A stretch of 9,530 nt of DNA from Methanomassiliicoccus sp. UBA386 (GCA_002498285.1 DAGU01000053.1:4022-13551); one strand, 5' to 3'; shown: positions 1-7,978, counted from the stretch's first letter. The notes: generated by a model not told the origin, from the sequence alone. Made by a program: numbers and translations.

Positions 1-282
1 ATCGATTCGGAGATCATCTCCCAGTTCAACACCCTGTTCATCCTGGGCCTGGCGGACCGGAGGGATCGCGAGATCCTGAGGAACTCGGCCAAACAGGACA
101 TTTCGCAGCTGGACAATGAGATACAGATGCTCATGCCCGGCGAGGCCCTCATCGCCTCGCCGTTCACCCCGTTCGCGGTGCCGGTGAAGATCCATCTGTA
201 CGAGGAGTATGTGGAAAAGGCGGCCGCCGACGCCCCTAAGAAGGTGTTCACCAAGGCCCCGGTGAGCCATACCTTCTACTGA
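1..282 (+). CDS. herA: HerA-like DNA translocase/helicase ATPase, C-terminal end (5' truncated)
   Basis: The frame is open from the first base and ends at TGA 280-282, giving the last 93 residues of a longer protein. It contains a stretch such as SQFNTLFILGLADRRDREIL followed by a MLMPGEALIASPF segment and a final beta-strand-like PVKIHLYEEY. This matches the C-terminal part of the RecA-like fold in archaeal HerA/DUF87 ATPases, where a conserved 'SQ.NT' strand is followed by a helix and a 'GEA' turn. HerA forms hexameric rings that translocate double-stranded DNA and work with the nuclease NurA and with Mre11–Rad50 in end resection. The Walker motifs and HAS-barrel lie upstream of the window, so the family call rests on the C-terminal pattern and on the adjacent mre11–rad50. 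Another DUF87-type ATPase is possible. The tail after the ATPase core is short and ends in HTFY. Confidence 0.75.
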   Translation: MDSEIISQFNTLFILGLADRRDREILRNSAKQDISQLDNEIQMLMPGEALIASPFTPFAVPVKIHLYEEYVEKAAADAPKKVFTKAPVSHTFY

Positions 283-326
283 AAGGGCCCTCTAGCATGG
301 CTGCTCATTGCTCGAACGAGATGAAC

Positions 327-333
327 TATAAAG
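327..333 (+). promoter_or_regulatory. Possible TATA box for mre11-rad50
   Basis: TATAAAG sits in an AT-rich patch (about 321-346) within otherwise GC-rich DNA between herA and mre11. With the usual archaeal spacing of about 25 bases, transcription would start near 355, leaving a leader of about 50 bases before the mre11 GTG. This suggests that mre11–rad50 can be expressed independently of herA, although read-through from herA is also possible. It was recognised by composition and spacing only. Confidence 0.45.
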
Positions 334-405
334 AAAACAATAAAGATGGCCTAGTCCCTTCCGCCGCCCCGGGGAGAGCTGCTTGACATACCCGGAGGCG
401 TTGGA

Positions 406-1536
406 GTGAGGATCGTCCACGTGGCGGACACGCACTTGGGATATTCCGCCTATCGCCGGGTGTGCGACGAGGATTGCCAGTTCAAGGGGCTGAACCAGAG
501 GGAAGTGGACACGTACCTCTCGTTCCAGGCGTTCGTGGACCGCGTCCTCGAGCTGCGGCCCGACGCGGTGCTGCACAGCGGGGACCTGTTCGATGCCGTG
601 AGGCCGTCCAACCGCGCCCTGGCCTTCGCGCTGGAGCAGCTGGTCCGGCTGTCGGAGGCGGACATACCGGTGGTGATCATCGCCGGCAACCACTCCACGC
701 CGAGGATCAGGGAGACGGGCTCGGTGTTCCGCCTTTTCGAACATCTTCCCAATATAATCCCGGTGTACAGGGGGGCCTACGAGCGCGTCACCATAGGCGA
801 CCTGACGGTCCATGCGGCGCCTCACACGGACGGCGAGGCGTTCAAGGAGATGCTCCCGTCCCTGACGAGATGCGGCGGCACCGCGTACGAGGTCGCCATG
901 CTCCATGCCGGCGTGGTTGGTTTCAAAGAGTTCCGCATGAACGAGTTCAACGAGCAGATCGTGGACTCCTGCTACCTGCGCGACGATCTCGATTACGTCG
1001 CCATGGGCCATTATCACGGCAACTACGACATTGCGGATAATGCCGCCTACAGCGGCTCCATCGAGCGGTTCTCATTCGCCGAGGCGGGGCAACCCAAGGG
1101 CTTCCTGTACGTGGACCTGGAATCGGGGAAGAGGGAGCTCATGGAGCTGCCGACGCGGCCGATGATCGATCTGCCGGCCATCGACGCCCTCCGCCTGGAC
1201 GCCCCGTCGCTGAGCGCCGAGATCGAGTCGCGCCTGGACCGCGACCTGGAGGGAAGCATCGTCCGCCTGGTCGTCCGGAACGTGCCGCGGACGACGTACG
1301 AAGCGCTGGACTTCCGCAGGATAAGGGAGATGGCCGCCAGCGCCATGCACTTCGAGCCCCGCTTCGAGATCGACCGGGAGAAGGTCTCCATCCAGGCCGG
1401 CAGCGCCACCATCAATTCGCTGGAGCATGAGTTCGTGTCCTTCCTGGAGAGGTACCCGGTGGAGCATGTGGACAAGGACTCGCTGCGGGCCCAGGGACTG
1501 GAATACCTGAAGAGGGGGCTGGAAGGATCCGACTGA
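406..1536 (+). CDS. mre11: DNA double-strand break repair nuclease Mre11
   Basis: This is a 376-residue calcineurin-like phosphoesterase with all five archaeal Mre11 motifs in order: D8-x-H10 (ADTHLGY), GD at 59-60 (SGDLFD), GNH at 94-96, H167 in LHAG, and GHYH at 201-204. These residues bind the two catalytic metal ions. The C-terminal part (about 250-376) is the capping and Rad50-binding region and is less conserved. Mre11 has 3'-5' dsDNA exonuclease and ssDNA endonuclease activity and forms the M2R2 complex with Rad50 at DNA ends. The length is somewhat below the 426 residues of the Pyrococcus protein. The start is GTG 406: GGAGG at 394-398 lies 7 bases before it, and the N terminus MRIVHVADTH begins exactly as in the family. 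An in-frame stop at 352 and the lack of another start codon exclude an earlier one. It overlaps rad50 by four bases. Confidence 0.96.
   Translation: MRIVHVADTHLGYSAYRRVCDEDCQFKGLNQREVDTYLSFQAFVDRVLELRPDAVLHSGDLFDAVRPSNRALAFALEQLVRLSEADIPVVIIAGNHSTPRIRETGSVFRLFEHLPNIIPVYRGAYERVTIGDLTVHAAPHTDGEAFKEMLPSLTRCGGTAYEVAMLHAGVVGFKEFRMNEFNEQIVDSCYLRDDLDYVAMGHYHGNYDIADNAAYSGSIERFSFAEAGQPKGFLYVDLESGKRELMELPTRPMIDLPAIDALRLDAPSLSAEIESRLDRDLEGSIVRLVVRNVPRTTYEALDFRRIREMAASAMHFEPRFEIDREKVSIQAGSATINSLEHEFVSFLERYPVEHVDKDSLRAQGLEYLKRGLEGSD
1521..1526 (+). promoter_or_regulatory. Ribosome binding site deciding the rad50 CTG start
   Basis: GGAAGG lies inside the last codons of mre11, six bases before CTG 1533. 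It is the only Shine-Dalgarno-like sequence near the N terminus of the Rad50 frame, and it supports initiation at CTG 1533 in the CTGA overlap with the mre11 stop. Confidence 0.55.
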
Positions 1537-3938
1537 TCTATCTCGAGCTGGAGAACTATCGGAGGTTCCGCTCCGCCCGGCTGGAGTTCCCGGACGGCGT
1601 CATCGGCATCCTGGGGCCGAACGGCTCCGGGAAGTCCACGCTCATCGAGGCCATCTCCTGGGTGCTGTTCGGCAGCGGCAGCGTGGACCGCACCGACAAG
1701 GAGGGCATCAAGCGCTCCGGGGCCGGGCCCAACGAGGACTGCTCCGTCATGCTCGTGTTCGAGCTGGGCGGGGTGCAGTACCAGGTCCGACGGACCATGC
1801 GGGGCAAGAACCTCAAGGCCGACGCCCAGCTGCTCGGCAACGGTGAAGTGCTGGCTTCCAGCGAGAGGTCCGTCACCGCCCAGGTGGAGAAGGTCCTGGG
1901 GATGGACCACCGCGCCTTCTTCCTGTCGGTGTTCGCCCGCCAGAAGGAGCTGTCGGCCCTGTCGGCGCTGCCGCCAGCCGAGAGGAAGAAGCTCATCGTC
2001 CGGATGCTGGACCTGGATGTCCTGCAGGCCGTCATTGACAACATAAAGAAGGACGAGAGGGATGAGAAGAAGGCCCTGCAGTTCGTCAACGAGCAGCTGC
2101 TGACCGCCGAGGGGAGGCCGAAGCGCGAGGTGCTGGAGGCCGAGAGAGCGTCGCTGGAGGAGGATCTCAAGGCGCTGCATGGCCAGCTGGACGATGCCAA
2201 CAGGGACGTGGAGAGGCTGGAGGAGGAGCTGGAGAAGGCCAAGGGGCAGAAGGAGTGGGTCGACCTCAAGGAGAAGGAGTTCCGCCAGCGCGATACGCGT
2301 CTGTCGGAGAAGCGCTCCGAGCTCAAAGGCCTGAACGAGCGCCGGGAAGCGACGGAAAGGGAGATCGCCACGCTGAAGGGCCGCCTGGCCAACCTGCCCG
2401 AGCTGGAAGCGAGGAGCGAAGAGTACGAATCGCTGCGAATAGCGAAGGAGTCGATGGAGGAAGCCCGCGTGGCGCACGAGGGGCGGGCATTGCTGCTCGG
2501 TTCGCTGCAGCAGAACGAAGAGAGCATCGAACGCGCCGAGAGGGCCATCACCGACGCCACGAAGAAAAGGCAGGAGCTGAAGGACCCCAGGGGAAGCCTG
2601 GAAAAGGTCTCTGAGAACCTTAGCGCGCTGGACTCGGAGATCCTGGACAAGAGGAAGGACATATCGGTGGCCGAGGCCGAGGTCCGCGGCCTGCAGCGCG
2701 ACGTGAAGGGGCTGGAGGCCGACCGCTCTGAGATCCAGTCGTTGGGGCCGGACAGCGTGTGCCCCACCTGCCGGAGGACGCTGGGGGAGCACCACACGCA
2801 TCTCGTCGCCGCCCTGGAGGAGCAGCGGCGGGAGGCCGAGGCCTCCATCGCCGCCCAGAGCGGGGAGATCGACCGACTGCGGGAGGAGTTAGACATCCTG
2901 CAGAGAAGGAAGGCGGCCCTCGAGGACCGAAGGAAGAGGCTGCAGGAGGATGACAGAAGGGCAAGCGACCTGGACGCCAGGCTGGAGCAGGCCGCCGCTA
3001 ACCTCGATTCCCTCAGGACGCAGCGCGACTCGCTGACGAGCGAGCTGGAAGCGAAGGGCGCCGACGATTTTGACGAGGATGCGTACCGGTCGCTAAAGGA
3101 GCGCCTTCCCGGCCTCCGCGCCGCTTCGGACAGGTACAAGACGCTGTCCGGAGAGGCCGCCAGGCTGCCGGACCTGATGGCCAGGAAGGAGGAGCTGGAC
3201 ACCAGCATCGCGCTGCGCCAGCGGGAGGTCCAGAGCCTGGAGGCCGAGCTGGCGGCCGTCGGCTACGAGGAGGGGGAGCTGGAGAAGGCCCAGGCGGCGC
3301 ATACCGAGGCCGTGAGGGCCCGGGAGGAGGGCTACGGAGAGGTGTCCCTGAAGGTCGAGGCCATCGAGCACACCAAGAAGCGGCTCGATGACAAGAACAA
3401 GGCCATCGCCGAGATCGAGGAGATGGAGCGGAGCGTGGAGGGGCGCGCCAGAAAGGTGCAGGAGCTGGCCACGCTGGTCCAGGTGATGGGGGACTTCAAG
3501 CAGAACGTGATGGAGCGGATCACGCCAACGCTGTCGGAGATCGCCTCCGAACTGTTCGACACCATAACCGACTCCAGGTACGGCGGCATCGAGGTCGATG
3601 ACAACTACGACATCCAGATCTACGACGGCGGGGTGAAGTACCCCCTGTCCCGCTTCTCCGGAGGAGAGGGGGACCTGGCCAACCTGTGCCTGCGCCTGGC
3701 CATCTCCCGCGTGCTGGCCGACCGATCGGGCAACGACATGAACTTCCTTGTCCTGGACGAGATCTTCGGCTCCCAGGACCAGGTGCGGAAGAGAGCGATC
3801 ATGGAGACGCTGAACCGCCTGGAGAGGCGGTTCCCCCAGATCGTCCTCATCACCCATATCGACGACACCAAGGACATGATGAGCAACGTCGTCACCGTCA
3901 AAGAGCTGGATGACGGCACCAGCGACCTGCTGGTCTGA
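1533..3938 (+). CDS. rad50: DNA double-strand break repair ATPase Rad50
   Basis: From CTG 1533 this encodes 801 residues of an SMC-like ABC ATPase. Visible motifs are Walker A GPNGSGKST (28-36), a Q-loop glutamine at 137 (FARQKEL), the zinc hook CPTC at C410–C413, the signature FSGGEGD (about 708-714), Walker B FLVLDE (738-743) with a D-loop GSQD (746-749), and the H-loop histidine at 775. Heptad-rich coiled-coil arms run from about 150 to 410 and from 413 to 650, so the hook lies mid-chain as expected. Rad50 uses ATP to open and close the Mre11 active sites, tethers DNA ends and dimerises through zinc. It is about 80 residues shorter than the Pyrococcus protein, so the arms are slightly short. 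The first ATG in this frame (1662) would delete Walker A and cannot be the true start. CTG gives [M]IYLELENYRRFRS, a normal Rad50 N terminus. No ATG, GTG or TTG is available nearby in frame. Confidence 0.95.
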   Translation: MIYLELENYRRFRSARLEFPDGVIGILGPNGSGKSTLIEAISWVLFGSGSVDRTDKEGIKRSGAGPNEDCSVMLVFELGGVQYQVRRTMRGKNLKADAQLLGNGEVLASSERSVTAQVEKVLGMDHRAFFLSVFARQKELSALSALPPAERKKLIVRMLDLDVLQAVIDNIKKDERDEKKALQFVNEQLLTAEGRPKREVLEAERASLEEDLKALHGQLDDANRDVERLEEELEKAKGQKEWVDLKEKEFRQRDTRLSEKRSELKGLNERREATEREIATLKGRLANLPELEARSEEYESLRIAKESMEEARVAHEGRALLLGSLQQNEESIERAERAITDATKKRQELKDPRGSLEKVSENLSALDSEILDKRKDISVAEAEVRGLQRDVKGLEADRSEIQSLGPDSVCPTCRRTLGEHHTHLVAALEEQRREAEASIAAQSGEIDRLREELDILQRRKAALEDRRKRLQEDDRRASDLDARLEQAAANLDSLRTQRDSLTSELEAKGADDFDEDAYRSLKERLPGLRAASDRYKTLSGEAARLPDLMARKEELDTSIALRQREVQSLEAELAAVGYEEGELEKAQAAHTEAVRAREEGYGEVSLKVEAIEHTKKRLDDKNKAIAEIEEMERSVEGRARKVQELATLVQVMGDFKQNVMERITPTLSEIASELFDTITDSRYGGIEVDDNYDIQIYDGGVKYPLSRFSGGEGDLANLCLRLAISRVLADRSGNDMNFLVLDEIFGSQDQVRKRAIMETLNRLERRFPQIVLITHIDDTKDMMSNVVTVKELDDGTSDLLV

Positions 3939-3939
3939 A

Positions 3940-4809
3940 CTACATCCGGGATATTATCTCACGCCGCTTGGCCTCGTACTCCTCAGGCGATATGAGCCCC
4001 TTTTCCAGCAGCTCCTTGAGCTTCACCAGCCGCTCCTCCGCCTCCACCGGGGAGATGGGCTGGACGACGGGGGAGGGCACATACTGCGTCGGCGCCTGCA
4101 CCCTCACGTTCTGCCAGACCGGGTTGAGCATGGCCTCCTCGGCCCTCTTGCGGACGTAGAACGGTTTGGGGATGTCCTCCCACTTCACCGCCCCCCTGTG
4201 GTCGGAACCCAGGACCGGACTGTCGGAATCGATCCCGCCCGTTTCGCCGGACGTGGAGAACATGACGTCGCCGAAGCCCAGGATGCGCTCCGCCAGGGTC
4301 TGGTGCACCGTGACGTTGGAGATGCGCTCATGGCGGGTGTCGCCGAACCGGATGTTGAACACCCCGTACTGCGTCATTATGCGCCGGTCGGTGATGGCGA
4401 ACGCGGTGTGCGTCCAGATAATATAATCGTACAGGAAGGCGAACAGGCCGACCAGCACCGGCGCGAACGATATGATGCCGTTGTCGAACAGCCCCATGGC
4501 ATCGATGAGGATGACGGCCAGGCCCACCACCATGGCCGTCAGCCCCATGCGCAGCGTGGACGCCGGCATCAGGAGCAGGAGGACGACCAGGGCGACCCAT
4601 ATGGGCCAATCGGCCTCCAGCGTGCCTATCGAGCCGTAGTTGATGGACAGCATGATGGCGAAGATCGCCGTAAGTATGAGAAGCGCCATGGGCTGGACGA
4701 AGTACACGATAGAGGAGGGCCTTCCCTCCCACAGCAGCCTCTCCCCGGTGGCGAGGCGGTTGCGTGGGAAGATCGGGGCCCTCTGCAGCGCGGCGGAGGA
4801 GTCAGTCAT
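3940..4809 (-). CDS. Membrane protein with bacterial-PH-like (YdbS/bPH2-type) domain and C-terminal SHOCT motif
   Basis: This 289-residue protein starts with a short hydrophilic segment containing TGERLLWEGRPS, a pattern common at the N terminus of YdbS-like proteins. Hydrophobic segments follow at about 34-56, 68-83, 88-104 and 112-131, probably three or four membrane spans. The stretch at about 134-222 (FAITDRRIMTQYG, then ERISNVTVHQT, then GFGDVMFSTSG) fits the bacterial pleckstrin-homology-like bPH2 pattern. A proline-rich linker leads to a SHOCT motif at about 257-286 (LVKLKELLEKGLISPEEYEA), a short helical module often found at protein ends. The biochemical role of such proteins is unknown; membrane-associated scaffolding is a guess. 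ATG 4809 has GGTGA at 4815-4819, six bases upstream. The stop is one base from the rad50 stop on the other strand. It lies 38 bases downstream of the DRTGG gene and may share its transcript. Confidence 0.82.
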   Translation of the reverse strand: MTDSSAALQRAPIFPRNRLATGERLLWEGRPSSIVYFVQPMALLILTAIFAIMLSINYGSIGTLEADWPIWVALVVLLLLMPASTLRMGLTAMVVGLAVILIDAMGLFDNGIISFAPVLVGLFAFLYDYIIWTHTAFAITDRRIMTQYGVFNIRFGDTRHERISNVTVHQTLAERILGFGDVMFSTSGETGGIDSDSPVLGSDHRGAVKWEDIPKPFYVRKRAEEAMLNPVWQNVRVQAPTQYVPSPVVQPISPVEAEERLVKLKELLEKGLISPEEYEAKRREIISRM

Positions 4810-4835
4810 ATCCGTTCACCGGATTGGCGTGGCGG

Positions 4836-4843
4836 CTATATTA
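4836..4843 (-). promoter_or_regulatory. Weak TATA-like sequence before the PH-SHOCT gene
   Basis: The minus strand reads TAATATAG here, in the 38-base gap after the DRTGG gene. Archaeal spacing would place the transcription start only about five bases before ATG 4809, giving a nearly leaderless message that excludes the GGTGA Shine-Dalgarno. Either this promoter is unused and the gene is read from the upstream operon, or the start lies slightly further upstream. Confidence 0.3.
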
Positions 4844-4847
4844 CCGG

Positions 4848-5849
4848 TCACTCGCCCCACACCGCCTCGAGGTCCACGTGCTCGCGGATGGTCCGGGCGA
4901 TCAGCTCGATCTTCTCGCTGTCCTCCGGATCGATGCGCGCGATGAGGTGGTCGATGCGATCGGATGCCTCCAGGGTGTTCAGGTCGGTGAGCAATATTGG
5001 AACGCCCTCCTCGTACGCCCTCACCATGACCGACCGGGCGGACGGCATGCCTCCGGTCAGCACCAGGCAGGAGGTGTCGGTGGACAGCGCGGCCATCTGG
5101 ATGTCTGTGCGGTCGCCGCCGGTGATGAGGGCCTTGCGGGCCGCCCGGCGCATGTGGGTCAGCGCCGTCTCCGGGCTCATGGCCCCGATCATCAGGCTCT
5201 CGACCCTGCCGTCCAGCCATTCCTCGCCCTGGGCTATGCGGGCGTCCAGCGCCTCGGCGACCTCCCGCACCGTGTAATGGCGCAGCCGCGGCACGGTGGG
5301 CACCTCGCCCAGCACCTTCACCCCATGGCTCTCCAGCAGCCTCCCCGGGCCCGGATCGGACACGTTGTTCAGTACCACCCCGCGGAACTCCAGGGATTGC
5401 TGCTCCATCATCTTCCGCAGCATGCATATCTTGTCCAGGCCGGGCAGCGTGGCCGATGACACCAGCACCATGGAGGCGCCGACCGCATGGGCGATCGTCG
5501 GTCCTGAAACCCCGCCCATGCACCCGGTGAAGATGTCCCGCGTGCCCTCAATGAGCATGTCGTCCACGCCTTCCCGCAGCCGCTCGCACGATGCCACGAT
5601 ATCGTCGAGCGCGACCGGCCTCTGCGCGTCGTACACGAACGGCGAGAGCTCTTCCTCGGTCCACTTCAGTTCTAACGCTTTCTTCATGAGATGGGCGTCC
5701 TGGTCGAACAGCCTTCCCTCATGGCACATGGTCACCTCCCGGAAGGGCTTGAAGTAGCCGACCTTGCCGCGGCCGTTCTTTGCCAGGCCCAGCGCTATCA
5801 TGCTCTTTCCCGAACGTTCGGTGACCGATCCCAGAAACAGGTTCCTCAT
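4848..5849 (-). CDS. P-loop NTPase with DRTGG domain, resembling the regulatory N-terminal part of phosphotransacetylase
   Basis: This is a 333-residue protein. Residues 1-200 look like the BioD/AAA_26 P-loop fold: a variant Walker A GSVTERSGKS (7-16), then an internal LIEGTRDIFTG segment (99-109) and VVLNNV (158-163). Residues 210-325 match the DRTGG domain, with ITGGDRTDIQ (242-251) and CLVLTGG (261-267). In bacterial Pta the same pair of domains precedes the catalytic phosphotransacetylase domain and binds metabolites. Here the chain stops before any catalytic domain, so a regulatory or ligand-sensing role is inferred. Whether NTP is hydrolysed cannot be judged. ATG 5849 is chosen because it overlaps the upstream synthetase stop as ATGA, has GGAGGG (5857-5862) seven bases before it, and starts directly at the P-loop strand MRNLFLGS. 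A 15-residue upstream extension lacks homologous character. Translational coupling to the acyl-CoA synthetase implies a joint function. Confidence 0.85.
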   Translation of the reverse strand: MRNLFLGSVTERSGKSMIALGLAKNGRGKVGYFKPFREVTMCHEGRLFDQDAHLMKKALELKWTEEELSPFVYDAQRPVALDDIVASCERLREGVDDMLIEGTRDIFTGCMGGVSGPTIAHAVGASMVLVSSATLPGLDKICMLRKMMEQQSLEFRGVVLNNVSDPGPGRLLESHGVKVLGEVPTVPRLRHYTVREVAEALDARIAQGEEWLDGRVESLMIGAMSPETALTHMRRAARKALITGGDRTDIQMAALSTDTSCLVLTGGMPSARSVMVRAYEEGVPILLTDLNTLEASDRIDHLIARIDPEDSEKIELIARTIREHVDLEAVWGE

Positions 5850-7945
5850 CGCTTGTCCCTCCTGATGGTTACCAGGGCATCGACCGCGCCGCATCCCTGG
5901 CCTTCGTCCCCCACCATGACCGGGTTGATCTCGAACTCGGTTATCTGGGGAAAATCGGCGGCTATCTGGGCCACCCTGAACAGCACGTCCTTGAGGGCCG
6001 GTATGTCGGCCCGCTTCCGGCCCCTCGCCCCCGCCAGTATGGGATACGCTCGGATGGAGCGTATCATCTCGTCCACGCGGCGCTCCGACAGCGGGGCGAT
6101 CGCATGGCTCACGTCCTTCATGATCTCCACGAATATGCCTCCCAGGCCGAACGTCATGACCGGGCCGAACTGGTCGTCGCGGACCATCCCCACGATGACC
6201 TCGCGGCCGGAGAACATGCCCTCCACGGTGGCGCCGTCCACTCGGGCGTCGGGGAGGCGGGAGCGCACCCGGGCCATCATCAGCTCGTACTCCCGCCGCG
6301 CTCTTTCCTCGTCATCGATGCCGACCACCACGCCGCCCACGTCGGTCTTATGGGCTATGTCCGGGGACGCCACCTTGAGAACGACCGGAAAGCCGATGCC
6401 CCGCGCGATCTCGGCCGCCTGGTCGGCGCTTCGGGCCAGACCCTCGGGCGGCACGTTCACGCCATAGGCCCGGAGGATCTCCTTGCCCTCGGCCTCGCTC
6501 AGCGCATTGCGGCCTTCCGAGGCGGCGGCATCCAGCACCGCCTGGGCCCCTTGACGGTCCCCCTCGATGCTGGGCGCGCTCCCGTCGTCAACGCGGCCCC
6601 TATCCTCCTGATAGTGCACCATGGCGGCCAGCGCCCTGACGGCCCGGTCCGGGGACTCGTAGTTGGGGATGCCGGCCTCCTTCAATATGGCGGCGCCGGC
6701 GGCCATGCCCGCCCCTCCCACCCAGGCCGCCACCATGGGGATGTCGGTCCTCCCCGCATAGGTGGCCAGCATCCTTGCCACCTCGGTGACGTCCAGCAGG
6801 TCGCTGGGGGCCACCATGGCCAGGACGCAGTTGACGCCCGGATCGTCCAGCACCGCGCTCAGCGCCCTCTCATACCGAACGGCATCGGCGTCCCCTATGA
6901 CGTCCACGGGATTGTAGAGGCTGGCCTCCTCCGGCAGCCCCTCCCTCATCCTCTCCACCGTCTCCCTGCTCAGGCTGGCCATGGTGAGGCCGTGGTCCGA
7001 GCACGCGTCTGCGGCCATCACCCCCAGGCCGCCCGCGTTGGTGACGATGGCCACGCCATCGCCGCGCGGCAGCGGCATGCTGGCGAACGCCTGCAGGAGA
7101 TCGAAGAACTCGTCCAGGGTCTTGACGCGCAGCACGCCGGCCTCGACCATGGCCGCGCTGTACACGCTGTCGCTGCCGGACAAGGCGCCGGTATGGGACG
7201 AGGCGGCCCTGGCCCCGGTCGATGTCCTTCCGGACTTCAGGGCGATGATCGGCTTGCATCTCGACGTCTCAGAGGCCTGCTCGATGAACTCCCGCCCCCG
7301 GCGCATCCCCTCCACGTACATGCCTATGACCCGGGTGTCGGGATCGTCGCGGAAGTATGCCAGAAGGTCCGCCTCGTCAATATCCAGCTTGTTGCCTACC
7401 GAGACGAACTGAGAGAACCCTATCCTCGTCCCCTTGGCCCAGTCCAGCAGTATGGTCCCCATCGCTCCCGACTGCGACGTCACCGCCACGTGGCCGGCCA
7501 GCGGGAAATCGTCGGTGAATGTCGCGTTCAAGTGGTTACGGGTGCTGATGACGCCGAGGCAGTTGGGCCCGAGCACCCTTATGCCGTGTCTTGAAGCGAT
7601 CTCCCCCACGCGACGCTCCAGCTCCGCCCCTTCCGGTCCGACCTCTCGGAAACCGGCCGAGATCACGACGGCGACCTTGACGCCCTTCTCACCGGCCTGC
7701 TCCATGACCGCCGGCACGACGGTGTTGGGAACGACCACCACGGCCATCTCCACCGGCCCCGGTATCGCGAGGACATTGGGATACGCCCTGCGTCCCAGTA
7801 TCTCGTCCGCTTTGGGATTGACGGGATACAGCTCCCCGGAGTAGCCTGAGGCGATGATGTTACGGAGAACGACGTGGCCGACCTTCTCGGGACGGGGCGA
7901 GGCCCCGATCACCGCGATGGACCTTGCCTCGAAGAGCTCTCTCAT
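5846..7945 (-). CDS. acd: Acetyl(acyl)-CoA synthetase, ADP-forming, fused alpha-beta subunits
   Basis: This 699-residue protein catalyses acyl-CoA + ADP + phosphate = acid + CoA + ATP in the known members of the family. In archaea this is usually the energy-conserving step of acetate or branched-acid formation. Domains in order are: a CoA-binding Rossmann domain (1-130, SIAVIGASPRPEKVG near the start), succinyl-CoA-ligase-like domains (about 145-445) with the phosphorylated histidine H251 in SSHTGALSGSD, a linker rich in charged residues (445-475), and an ATP-grasp domain (about 480-699) with the second conserved histidine H532 in IAHKTDVGGV. In many archaea alpha and beta are separate genes; here they are one chain. 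No acetyltransferase domain follows, so it is not a PatZ-type protein acetylase. Substrate preference cannot be read. ATG 7945 is preferred over an in-frame ATG at 7972: a G-run (7952-7958) lies six bases before it, a TATA-like box sits too close to 7972, and MRELFEARSIAVIG matches the family start. The DRTGG gene overlaps its stop. Confidence 0.93.
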   Translation of the reverse strand: MRELFEARSIAVIGASPRPEKVGHVVLRNIIASGYSGELYPVNPKADEILGRRAYPNVLAIPGPVEMAVVVVPNTVVPAVMEQAGEKGVKVAVVISAGFREVGPEGAELERRVGEIASRHGIRVLGPNCLGVISTRNHLNATFTDDFPLAGHVAVTSQSGAMGTILLDWAKGTRIGFSQFVSVGNKLDIDEADLLAYFRDDPDTRVIGMYVEGMRRGREFIEQASETSRCKPIIALKSGRTSTGARAASSHTGALSGSDSVYSAAMVEAGVLRVKTLDEFFDLLQAFASMPLPRGDGVAIVTNAGGLGVMAADACSDHGLTMASLSRETVERMREGLPEEASLYNPVDVIGDADAVRYERALSAVLDDPGVNCVLAMVAPSDLLDVTEVARMLATYAGRTDIPMVAAWVGGAGMAAGAAILKEAGIPNYESPDRAVRALAAMVHYQEDRGRVDDGSAPSIEGDRQGAQAVLDAAASEGRNALSEAEGKEILRAYGVNVPPEGLARSADQAAEIARGIGFPVVLKVASPDIAHKTDVGGVVVGIDDEERARREYELMMARVRSRLPDARVDGATVEGMFSGREVIVGMVRDDQFGPVMTFGLGGIFVEIMKDVSHAIAPLSERRVDEMIRSIRAYPILAGARGRKRADIPALKDVLFRVAQIAADFPQITEFEINPVMVGDEGQGCGAVDALVTIRRDKR

Positions 7946-7978
7946 TCCCGACCCCCCCTTCGGCAATGGCATACCGCG

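Noticed and set aside
367..374. Palindrome CCCCGGGG upstream of mre11.
   Set aside because: It is a short self-complementary GC run, expected by chance in this composition, with no second element.
1047..3208. Two long minus-strand open frames (584 and 550 codons) opposite mre11/rad50.
   Set aside because: They are antisense to genes with complete family motifs, have low-complexity Ser/Arg/Leu-rich content, and arise from the strong G/C third-position bias.
3910..5277. Plus-strand open frame of 455 codons opposite the membrane-protein and DRTGG genes.
   Set aside because: It is rich in His/Gly/Arg with no domain pattern and lies antisense to two well-supported genes with ribosome sites.
5850..5894. 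A 15-residue N-terminal extension of the DRTGG protein.
   Set aside because: It overlaps the synthetase gene by 49 bases and has Arg/Gly-rich content, whereas ATG 5849 has an ideal ribosome site and the ATGA overlap.
6104..7594. Plus-strand open frame of 496 codons opposite the synthetase gene.
   Set aside because: It is the mirror of a conserved enzyme with both catalytic histidines; its composition (His, Gly, Arg, Ala) is typical of an antisense shadow.
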